Positions 34,636 to 41,651 of a DNA stretch of 64,000 nt are shown here, piece by piece. The position numbers were made by a program, and so were the translations under genes. The notes under the pieces are model-generated. The model was not told the DNA's origin. It saw only the letters and a program-made list of their open reading frames with translations, and ran no database searches. Numbering within the stretch: the first letter of the stretch is position 1; every line of letters begins with the position of its first letter. The DNA is taken from NCBI RefSeq assembly GCF_000332235.1, contig NZ_CM001775.1:2634230-2698229 (forward strand), written 5' to 3'. The DNA is from Geminocystis herdmanii PCC 6308. GTDB lineage: Bacteria > Cyanobacteriota > Cyanobacteriia > Cyanobacteriales > Cyanobacteriaceae.

Positions 34636-35217
34636 TTATCCCAAATATTTCGATAGATAAGGAGAAAAAACCTCATAAATCAGAGTTAAAGGCTTCCCAG
34701 AGTGCCAAAATAAGTAATGTCGCCCCCAAAAAGCGCCTTTTTCCTTAAATCCTTCCTCTAATGCCTCCGACTCTCCATAATAAATTCCTTGAATATCTCT
34801 ATATAATTCTGTATGTAATCGAGATAAACTTTCCCAAATGGGCAAACTACGATTTTGTAAATATTCGTCAACATGACTCGCTTCCCACCAAGAAGTGGCA
34901 TAGGCTAAAATTTGTCCACTGGCGGTTTTTAACCATACCTGTCTTCTTAATCGAGGTGATGGTATTTTTTCTATACCCATGGGAGCGTTATCTAAATCAT
35001 CACCGATCAAAGACATATCAATTACATCAACTTCGATGGTTTCACTTGTAAGTAATCTCAGGTGTCTAGTGGGTGAACCATCTCCTAATAATAGTATCTG
35101 CCATGGGGGCGAAAGTTGACTATGGGGTAAACCTATTTTGACTAATTCCTCCCCCCCTTGCCAAATAGGGGTTAATTTGTGCCATGTTTTAAGGGTTGTG
35201 TTCGATCGAGTTCTCAT
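34636..35217 (-). CDS. Chorismate lyase (cyanobacterial type, DUF98-like)
   Basis: 193 residues: PPWQILLLGDGSPTRHLRLL then TSETIEVDVIDMSLIG, and IPSPRLRRQVWLKTASGQIL then AYATSWWEASHVDEYLQN. This is the cyanobacterial chorismate-pyruvate lyase family that makes 4-hydroxybenzoate for plastoquinone synthesis. The R-x-V-W-L and Y-A-x-S-W-W blocks are conserved. It is transcribed divergently from Yfr1/trxA. Confidence 0.88.
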   Translation of the reverse strand: MRTRSNTTLKTWHKLTPIWQGGEELVKIGLPHSQLSPPWQILLLGDGSPTRHLRLLTSETIEVDVIDMSLIGDDLDNAPMGIEKIPSPRLRRQVWLKTASGQILAYATSWWEASHVDEYLQNRSLPIWESLSRLHTELYRDIQGIYYGESEALEEGFKEKGAFWGRHYLFWHSGKPLTLIYEVFSPYLSKYLG

Positions 35218-35322
35218 TTTCTTACACTTTACAAAACTTAATATTTATCTTAACAACGATCGAGCGTTTCAGGGGGATAAATAAAGAACTAAATTGAAAG
35301 CTAGTCATAGCCAAAAGTACGT

Positions 35323-35328
35323 TACAAT
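35323..35328 (+). promoter_or_regulatory. -10 element (TACAAT) of Yfr1
   Basis: TACAAT ends 7 bp upstream of the predicted 5' end of Yfr1 at about 35335, which fits a sigma-70-type start. No clear -35. Confidence 0.5.
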
Positions 35329-35334
35329 AAAGAT

Positions 35335-35408
35335 GGCGGAGACATAGTTTCCGTTCACTCCTCACACCATAAACCGTCTTTGCTGATAAGGTAGAGACGG
35401 ATTTCTTT
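35335..35408 (+). ncRNA. yfr1: Yfr1 regulatory small RNA
   Basis: The diagnostic unpaired motif ACTCCTCACAC lies at 35356-35366 between two stem-loops. The 5' hairpin is CGGAGA / TTTCCG. The 3' hairpin is CCGTCT / AGACGG, which is followed by ATTTCTTTTG and acts as terminator. Yfr1 is an abundant small RNA of nearly all cyanobacteria and is typically found upstream of trxA, exactly as here. It represses porin-type mRNAs by base pairing through the CU-rich motif. Ends are estimates to within a few bases. It occupies the 352-bp gap 35218-35570; the upstream gene is chorismate lyase rather than guaB. Confidence 0.9.
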
Positions 35409-35570
35409 TGTTTAATTTTAACTACATTAAGGATTATGGCATTTAACACCCATATTTTTACTGTAATTGTAAACTTATAGAAATAATCGAAAGCAAGACC
35501 ACCATTATTTGCTATGGTAAAATCTGATAGTATTTTAAATGCAAATAATCTAGTTAAGGAATAAAGCAAA

Positions 35571-35894
35571 ATGTCGGAAGTGACAGAAGTAAAAGAAGCG
35601 GATTTTAAAGAAGTAGTTTTAGATAGTGAATTACCCGTATTAGTCGATTTTTGGGCTCCTTGGTGTGGTCCTTGTCGCATGGTAGCACCCGTTGTCGAAG
35701 AAATCGCTCAACAATATGAAGGTAAAGTCAAAGTTGTCAAACTAAACACTGACGAAAATCCTCAAATTGCCAGTCAGTATGGAATTCGTAGTATTCCTAC
35801 CCTGATGGTTTTTAAAGGTGGACAAAAATTAGAAATGGTAGTAGGTGCAGTACCTAAAACTACTCTTTCTAATACATTGGAAAAGCATCTTTAA
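35571..35894 (+). CDS. trxA: Thioredoxin
   Basis: 107 residues, m-type thioredoxin. Active site [20 protein letters not shown] (WCGPC near residues 30-34), the cis-Pro in [18 protein letters not shown], and full family length. Reduces target disulfides using electrons from ferredoxin- or NADPH-thioredoxin reductase. TTAAGGA lies upstream of the ATG as ribosome-binding site. It is followed by a strong intrinsic terminator at 35918. Confidence 0.97.
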   Translation: MSEVTEVKEADFKEVVLDSELPVLVDFWAPWCGPCRMVAPVVEEIAQQYEGKVKVVKLNTDENPQIASQYGIRSIPTLMVFKGGQKLEMVVGAVPKTTLSNTLEKHL

Positions 35895-35917
35895 GAAATC
35901 TTAACAAAATCACATTA

Positions 35918-35954
35918 CCCACGTTAATTATTTTGATGACGTGGGATTTTTTTA
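35918..35954 (+). terminator. Intrinsic terminator of trxA
   Basis: Perfect 7-bp stem CCCACGT (35918-35924) / ACGTGGG (35939-35945) with a 14-nt loop, followed by ATTTTTTT. Because it lies over the GTG at 35941, that GTG cannot be a credible start for the next gene. Confidence 0.85.
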
Positions 35955-35964
35955 TGGGGAAAAA

Positions 35965-37029
35965 ATGTCTTTATTGAAACAGAAAAACATTATAGATTCT
36001 GCTATGAATCTCGAAAATATATTATCAAGTTTGCCTGATTATAGTGGTAATAAATGGTTAAAAAGAAGTTTAAAAACTTTAGCAAAAATTGTCAAAAAAG
36101 ATGAAATAGACTCCTTAGAGTGGAAGATTTTAAGTGCTACTTTAAAGGATTTAGAAAAAGGATTTCGAGTTTTTTATGCTTATCGAAACTCTCGTAAAGT
36201 TACTATTTTTGGCTCTGCTCGAACGCCCATCGAATCCCCTGAATATGAATTAGCGAAGGCATTTGCCCATGAAATAACTACCTTTGGATTTATGGTTTTA
36301 ACTGGCGCTGGAGGAGGAATTATGGCGGCAGGAAATGAAGGGGCAACTCCTGATAATTCCTTTGGTTTAAATGTTAAATTACCCTTTGAACAAAGTCCTA
36401 ATTCTTTTATCAAAAATGATCCTAAATTGATTAGATTTAAGTACTTTTTTACCCGTAAATTATTCTTTTTAAAAGAGAGTGATGCGATCGTATTATTCCC
36501 CGGAGGGTTTGGTACACAAGACGAGGCTTTTGAAACGATTACCCTCTGTCAAACAGGGCGACAACCTCCCATTCCCTTAGTCTTAATGGATAAACCCCAA
36601 GGAAACTATTGGCATAGTTGGCATAACTATATTTGTGAACATCTTTTAGAAGGTGGTTATATTCAACCCGAAGATACCCAAATTTATACTATTACTGATA
36701 ATATTGCCACTGCTTGTGAGATTATTCAACAATTTTATCGAGTATATCATTCTTGTCGTTATGTGAAAGATTTATTTGTCATAAAATTAAATTATGATTT
36801 AACTACTAACCAAATTGAACAATTAAATTTGGAATTTCAAGACATCTTAATTAAGGGCAAAATTGAATTAATACCTGCGCCAAAAAAACTCAAACAAGAA
36901 AATATTTCTTTACCCCAAATAGGCTTATATTTACAACCGAGAAAATTTAGTCGTCTCTATCAAATGATTAATTTAATTAATACTTTTTCTTGTGAAAACT
37001 ATCCCTATTGTCCACCACAATATCGTTAA
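35965..37029 (+). CDS. LOG-family (lysine decarboxylase-like) protein
   Basis: 354 residues from ATG 35965 (MSLLKQKNIIDSAMNLE). Rossmann-like core with SARTPIESPEYELAKAFAHE, LTGAGGGIMAAGNEGA and the family signature PGGFGTQDEAFETITLCQTG near residue 185. LOG proteins release free cytokinin-type bases or hydrolyse nucleoside monophosphates. The roughly 90-residue N-terminal and 100-residue C-terminal additions mark the long cyanobacterial variant. GGGGA just upstream serves as ribosome-binding site. Confidence 0.88.
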   Translation: MSLLKQKNIIDSAMNLENILSSLPDYSGNKWLKRSLKTLAKIVKKDEIDSLEWKILSATLKDLEKGFRVFYAYRNSRKVTIFGSARTPIESPEYELAKAFAHEITTFGFMVLTGAGGGIMAAGNEGATPDNSFGLNVKLPFEQSPNSFIKNDPKLIRFKYFFTRKLFFLKESDAIVLFPGGFGTQDEAFETITLCQTGRQPPIPLVLMDKPQGNYWHSWHNYICEHLLEGGYIQPEDTQIYTITDNIATACEIIQQFYRVYHSCRYVKDLFVIKLNYDLTTNQIEQLNLEFQDILIKGKIELIPAPKKLKQENISLPQIGLYLQPRKFSRLYQMINLINTFSCENYPYCPPQYR

Positions 37030-37090
37030 TATAAGGGTTATTTAAGAGGAGAAAGGAGTTAGGAGTAAATATTAATAAGAATTAGGGCAT

Positions 37091-37170
37091 TAGACTTCTC
37101 TAATAATTATTAAAATTAGGGTTAAAACCCTTACTACAAACTGGTAAAAAATATTTTTTGGAGATGTCTA
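37091..37170. mobile_element. 80-bp MITE-like element with TAGACTTCTC / GAGATGTCTA ends
   Basis: Same ends and length as the element at 9681-9761 (in opposite orientation); the inside contains the palindrome GGGTTAAAACCC and ATATTTTTTGGAGATGTCTA at the right end. It is non-coding and lies between the LOG gene and the lipoprotein gene. Confidence 0.65.
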
Positions 37171-37214
37171 TTAGGATATTTTTTGATTTGTTAACAATAC
37201 TGCCATATTAACTC

Positions 37215-37559
37215 TTATTCGATCGAATCCATTTTGATAATAATTAATTCTTGACGAGTTTTACCACAAGGTTCGTTACTTTCACAATCATTAATATTAG
37301 CTAATTCATAGGTTAAATTGACTTTTTTATCCAAATATTTTTCAGGTTGTTCACAAATTTCAAAACTAGCACCAATAATATTTTCATCTCCATTTTCATC
37401 GATTAAAGTAACATAACACATCAAATCGCCATTAACTAATTCCTTAACAATTCCTCTAGTTAAAGTACTATTATCTTGACTTAATATTGGGGTAGAAGTG
37501 CATCCCCAGAACAAAGTTATCACTATCCAAATTAAGCTATTAAAATTTTGTTTAATCAT
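37215..37559 (-). CDS. Small lipoprotein of unknown function
   Basis: 114 residues. Signal sequence FNSLIWIVITLFWGCTST with lipobox-like LFWGC (Cys20). The mature part has TRGIVKELVNGDLMCYVTLI then DENGDENIIGASFEICEQP and an NDCESNEPCGKT cysteine pair. Family not recognised. The start is 1 bp from the stop of the upstream phosphopantetheinyl transferase gene, so the two are likely co-transcribed. Confidence 0.65.
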   Translation of the reverse strand: MIKQNFNSLIWIVITLFWGCTSTPILSQDNSTLTRGIVKELVNGDLMCYVTLIDENGDENIIGASFEICEQPEKYLDKKVNLTYELANINDCESNEPCGKTRQELIIIKMDSIE

Positions 37560-37560
37560 C

Positions 37561-38307
37561 TCATTTATCCATAGTAAAAAAATTAAAAACCAAAGATTGA
37601 TTTGATTGATATTCTAACTTATTCACCGCAATACTAAGAATATAATTATCTAGGATATTCCATGTTTTGCTCATCCAATGCTCTAATTTTTTACCTTGAT
37701 TATTGAGGATTTGATAGTTATGATTATCTCCTATATCTTCAATATAAATACTATCTAAACCCCCTGATAATCCTAGCCCGATCGATTTTAAATAGGCTTC
37801 TTTTATCGTCCACAATGTAAAAAAATAAGCAGGTTTATCTTCCTCTTTTAATAGGGTTAAATGTTCATATTCTTGAGGACAAAAAAAACGTTTAGCGATG
37901 TTTTCTATCTTGACTTTATCATCAATTTTTTCTAAGTCAATGCCTAAATTATATTGCCCAATACCATAAACAGTATAATTATTTTTATGGGATAGATTAA
38001 AGTAGATTTTGTCAGGATGAATGTTAAAATTAAGACTAGGTTTTCCTTTATCACTATAGTTAAAAACAATTTCTTGAGGATTAATGTTTAAATATTTAGC
38101 TAAAATAAGTCTTAAATTTGCTCTGTTAATTAAAAATCGATCGCGCTGTAAAGTAATCTTAAAATTATGATACTTTTCTTGTTCATCTTCCGATAAGATA
38201 CTTAAATAATCTCGATCGTTTGTCAAGATAAAATCTTCTATATTGAGTAACCAAATATCAACACTATTTTCCTTTATAATGTGATGATTCGATGGAATTT
38301 CTGTCAT
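37561..38307 (-). CDS. 4'-phosphopantetheinyl transferase (Sfp/HetI type)
   Basis: 248 residues. Motifs: INRANLRLILAKYLNINPQE, FNLSHKNNYTVYGIG, GIDLEKIDDKVKIENIAKRF (Mg-binding Asp and Glu) and WTIKEAYLKSIGLGLSGGL (catalytic Glu and Lys). Transfers phosphopantetheine from CoA to carrier proteins. The adenylation-carrier-reductase protein at 55190-58114 has a carrier Ser that this enzyme could prime; it would also serve acyl carrier protein. Confidence 0.92.
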   Translation of the reverse strand: MTEIPSNHHIIKENSVDIWLLNIEDFILTNDRDYLSILSEDEQEKYHNFKITLQRDRFLINRANLRLILAKYLNINPQEIVFNYSDKGKPSLNFNIHPDKIYFNLSHKNNYTVYGIGQYNLGIDLEKIDDKVKIENIAKRFFCPQEYEHLTLLKEEDKPAYFFTLWTIKEAYLKSIGLGLSGGLDSIYIEDIGDNHNYQILNNQGKKLEHWMSKTWNILDNYILSIAVNKLEYQSNQSLVFNFFTMDK

Positions 38308-38392
38308 TTAATTCTATTTAAGAGTAGCTGAATAATTTTGAATGGCTTATTAATTTTCAATTCTCAATTTTCAATTCTCAATTTTCCTCAAT

Positions 38393-39379
38393 ATGCAAAT
38401 AAAAGATATAGGAGAGCATCAATTATTAACTATCATATACCAATATTGCGATCGAGCCAAAAATGGTGATGATGGTGCAATTTTAGACATTAACAAAGAT
38501 AAAAAATTAGTTGTCACCACCGATATTTTAGTGGAGAATGTGCATTTTAGTCATCAAACAACTCCTCCCCATGCCATCGGTTATCGGGCAGTAACAGCAA
38601 ATCTTTCCGATATAGCCGCTATGGGAGGCACACCCAAAGCCATCACCGTGGGTTTATCCCTGAGAAAAGATACCGAAGTTAGTTGGGTAGAAGCCGTTTA
38701 TCAAGGTATGCAACAATGTTTAAATTCCTTTAACTGTACTATTATAGGAGGAGATGTCACAAGTTCGATCGTCAACACCATCGCCATTACAGCATTAGGG
38801 GAAGTAACCGAAAGTGAAGCTATCTATCGTCATACTGCCCAACCGGGAGACTCGATCGTAATTACAGGCAATCATGGATTATCAAGGGCGGGGTTAGAAA
38901 TCTTGCTCTATCCCGAAAAATATAGTCATGTCAGGCAACAAACCAGAGAAAAGGTCATTTTTGCCCACCAGTACCCTAAACCTCGTTTAGACATCATTAA
39001 AAGCCTTTCTGAAATGAAGTCTAACAAAACAATTACGGGTATGGATAGCAGTGATGGTTTAGCAGATGCTATTATACAGATATGTGAAAAAAGTAAAGTG
39101 GGTGCGATCGTCAATTTAAGAAAAATCCCCCTAGACTCAGCTATCTTAGAAATAACGAACTTTGATACCGCTTTAGATTGGTTATTATACGGCGGAGAAG
39201 ATTTTGAATTAGTCTTATGTGTCAATTCAGATATAGCGAAACAGTTAATCGAAAAATGTCCCCAAGAATGTCAAATTATTGGAGAAATAACAACCCCCTG
39301 TAAGATACAATTGGTAGATGAAGAAAATGTTTACCCAAGACTTTTGTTAAATCAAAAGAAAACATATCAACATTTTTAG
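38393..39379 (+). CDS. thiL: Thiamine-monophosphate kinase
   Basis: 328 residues: DGAILDINKDKKLVVTTDIL then VENVHFSHQTTPPHAIGYRA then VTANLSDIAAMGGTPKAITV, and ITGMDSSDGLADAIIQICEK, LLYGGEDFELVLC. These are the Mg-ATP and substrate motifs of ThiL, which makes thiamine diphosphate. Full length. It is divergent from the phosphopantetheinyl transferase gene. Confidence 0.95.
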   Translation: MQIKDIGEHQLLTIIYQYCDRAKNGDDGAILDINKDKKLVVTTDILVENVHFSHQTTPPHAIGYRAVTANLSDIAAMGGTPKAITVGLSLRKDTEVSWVEAVYQGMQQCLNSFNCTIIGGDVTSSIVNTIAITALGEVTESEAIYRHTAQPGDSIVITGNHGLSRAGLEILLYPEKYSHVRQQTREKVIFAHQYPKPRLDIIKSLSEMKSNKTITGMDSSDGLADAIIQICEKSKVGAIVNLRKIPLDSAILEITNFDTALDWLLYGGEDFELVLCVNSDIAKQLIEKCPQECQIIGEITTPCKIQLVDEENVYPRLLLNQKKTYQHF

Positions 39380-39584
39380 CTTTTATGACAAAAACCCCTT
39401 ATTTTTTTTGGGAAACCTTTTTGGAAAATCGATAAATCAGCATGGTACAGGTTTATGTTATAATTGAATCAATTTAGCATGGGCAGTGTGGCTATTACAA
39501 GCTAGACAAATATTCCATAACTAATTTACCCTATAATTATTCAGTCTATCTACTCCCTATAATCTTTCAAGTGTTAATCAAATC

Positions 39585-39956
39585 ATGATTAGAATTTTAG
39601 TTGTTGATGATAATCATACTCCCAGAGAAGTGATCTGCGAAGCACTAAAGCAGTTTAATATTCAGGTAACAGAAGCCATTAATGGGGTAGAAGCAATCAA
39701 AATTATGGAAAAAGAGAAGTTTAACCTCGTCATTACAGACGTAGTTATGCCCGAAATGAATGGCTATGAATTGTGTCGCTGGATAAAAACAAACCCCAAT
39801 ACAGAGAAAGTGCCTGTAATTATTTGTTCGACAAAAGGGGAAGATTTTGATATTCATTGGGCAACAAAACAAGGTGCTGACGCTTATATTATCAAGCCTT
39901 TCAAAACTATGGAGTTGCTTAAAACCATTAAATATTTACTTAAACACAACGTTTAA
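39585..39956 (+). CDS. CheY-like response regulator
   Basis: 123 residues, a single REC domain. Asp pair at VVDDNHT, phosphoacceptor Asp in LVITDVVMPEMNGYELCRWI (near 53), Thr/Ser in VIICSTKGED, Lys in AYIIKPFKTMELL. No output domain, so it acts on a partner (PilH/PatA-type motility or kinase regulators in cyanobacteria). No kinase adjacent. Confidence 0.9.
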   Translation: MIRILVVDDNHTPREVICEALKQFNIQVTEAINGVEAIKIMEKEKFNLVITDVVMPEMNGYELCRWIKTNPNTEKVPVIICSTKGEDFDIHWATKQGADAYIIKPFKTMELLKTIKYLLKHNV

Positions 39957-40012
39957 CTAATGGAAAATTGAGAATTGAGAATTGAGAATTAACACCTAAA
40001 ATCTTTTTTACT

Positions 40013-40054
40013 CATTACCCATTACCCATTACTCATTACCCATTACCCATTACC
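40013..40054. repeat. Heptanucleotide tandem repeat (CATTACC), 6 units
   Basis: Six 7-mers, one with CATTACT. It overlaps the urtC stop codon on the minus strand. A neighbouring run of AATTGAG heptamers lies at about 39966-39990. Confidence 0.85.
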
Positions 40055-41198
40055 TACCTATTTCGCTTTCTTCTTTTATTTCTTCAACGGCGGGATAAGT
40101 TATTAAAGCTGGTTGTAACCCCAAGATAGATTTTAGTTTTAGCCATGCCCAATTTTGCCACCAACCAACAATCCCGTTGGGCAAAATTGTCACCACGATT
40201 AAAAATAGCGCCCCTTGAAAGAATAACCATATATCAGGGAATTTTTCACTGAGAAAACTCTGTCCAAATCTTACTAATATCGTACCAATAATTGCTCCTA
40301 AAAGTGTTCCTCTCCCCCCTACTGCTACCCATATCACCATCTCGATCGAAAATGCCACTTCCATTATACTAGGAGTAATAATAGCCGTTTGCATAGTGTA
40401 TAACGCCCCTGCCACTCCTGCAATAGCTCCAGAGATAGCAAAAACTACAACTTTAAACCATGTGGGATCATATCCGGAAAATCTTACTCTATTTTCATCA
40501 TCTCGAATCGCCACTAACAAACGCCCAAATCTACCGCTAGTCAGCCAACGACAGAGAAGATAAGACAAAACAAGAAAAACAATGGTAAATTGATAAAATG
40601 CTGATTGTGCTGTTTGTGAACTCGCTAAAACTCCAAAAATTTCCTCGGTATCGGTTTTGAGTCCATTAGTACCATTAATTAACTTTTGTTGCCCATTAAA
40701 AAAGTTATAAAAAACAATCAACGCTGCCTGAGTCAGAATGGAAAAATATACCCCTTTGATGCGGTTACGAAAAACCAAGTAACCTAATAATCCTGCCACG
40801 ATAGCAGGAATAACGAAGACAGCGATAACCGTAAAGGGAAAAGAGTAAAAAGGTTTCCAAAAAAAAGGTAATTCCGTCACCCCATAAAGGTTGAAAAACT
40901 CTGGTAATTGCCCTTCTGGTAATTGTAACTTGAGGTGCATAGCAAAGGCATAACCCCCCAAGGCGAAGAAAATGCCATGCCCTAAACTGAGTAATCCTGT
41001 ATAACCCCAAATCAAATCAATTCCTAACGCAACGATGGCTAAAGCTAAAATTCTTCCCAGTAACTGTAATCGAAATTGACTGAGGATAAGGGGTAAAATT
41101 ATTGACAAGAGAATAACAACCCCGATAGTTACTCCTATTTCTATCCATAGTTTTTGTTTTTTATTTTGCTTGATTTGAGATAAGGTACTACTTACCAT
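40050..41198 (-). CDS. urtC: Urea ABC transporter permease UrtC
   Basis: 382 residues, about ten membrane helices. LivM-type permease: ALGIDLIWGYTGLLSLGHGI then FFALGGYAFAMHLKLQLPEG, and SGAIAGVAGALYTMQTAIIT then PSIMEVAFSIEMVIWVAVGG. The L-P-E-G, N-G-x-x-G-L-K-T-D and EMVIWVAVGGRGTL blocks are UrtC-specific. Forms the urea channel with UrtB; ATPases are UrtD and UrtE. None of the partners are in the window, so the urt genes are dispersed, as in Synechocystis. Confidence 0.92.
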   Translation of the reverse strand: MVSSTLSQIKQNKKQKLWIEIGVTIGVVILLSIILPLILSQFRLQLLGRILALAIVALGIDLIWGYTGLLSLGHGIFFALGGYAFAMHLKLQLPEGQLPEFFNLYGVTELPFFWKPFYSFPFTVIAVFVIPAIVAGLLGYLVFRNRIKGVYFSILTQAALIVFYNFFNGQQKLINGTNGLKTDTEEIFGVLASSQTAQSAFYQFTIVFLVLSYLLCRWLTSGRFGRLLVAIRDDENRVRFSGYDPTWFKVVVFAISGAIAGVAGALYTMQTAIITPSIMEVAFSIEMVIWVAVGGRGTLLGAIIGTILVRFGQSFLSEKFPDIWLFFQGALFLIVVTILPNGIVGWWQNWAWLKLKSILGLQPALITYPAVEEIKEESEIGR

Positions 41199-41318
41199 TT
41201 TTTGTTACCGTCTAAATAAGTTTGATGTGCAATTTGACTTTCATATTATGGAAAGATTTGGCTTTATATTTAGTAAAAACTGATACATTTATTTGAGTAC
41301 GATTGTGGTTCATTGAGT

Positions 41319-41574
41319 AGGGTTTGCTGAATAACTCAGAAAGCTATTAAAATCAACAGTTTAGGCATAATACATTAACCAAAAAGTGTGCAGTTTTAAG
41401 GATTTTTATTCAAAAATTCAACACTTTTAACCTTATTTTTTTAAATACAACTATACTCATTCTATCTATTAACAGCATCAAAACCTTGATGTTTCAGTAT
41501 TTCTCCTATCTCCTGTCTCCTAACTCCTATCTCCCTAATCGATAAAGACTATGAGGCAATCCCTAAGTATCGTC
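41319..41574 (-). mobile_element. ~256-bp non-autonomous dispersed element, copy 3
   Basis: Begins AGGGTTTGCTGAATAACTCA and ends ATGAGGCAATCCCT. Internal ATTTTTATTCAAAAATTC and TCTCCTATCTCCTGTCTCC match the other copies; TATACTCATTCTATCTATTA is shared with copies 1 and 4. It lies in the 453-bp gap 41199-41651, which holds no gene. Confidence 0.82.
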
Positions 41575-41651
41575 GTCTCTCGCATCATGTTACTAATAAA
41601 AATCAACTAGCCTTTGATTTAGGATTAGTACTTACCTTTAATTGTTTATTG

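Noticed and set aside
35222-35680. 152-residue minus-strand ORF
   Set aside because: It overlaps Yfr1 and the start of trxA on the other strand and has no recognisable protein features.
35941-35964. GTG start for the LOG gene
   Set aside because: It lies in the stem and U-tract of the trxA terminator; ATG 35965 is preferred.
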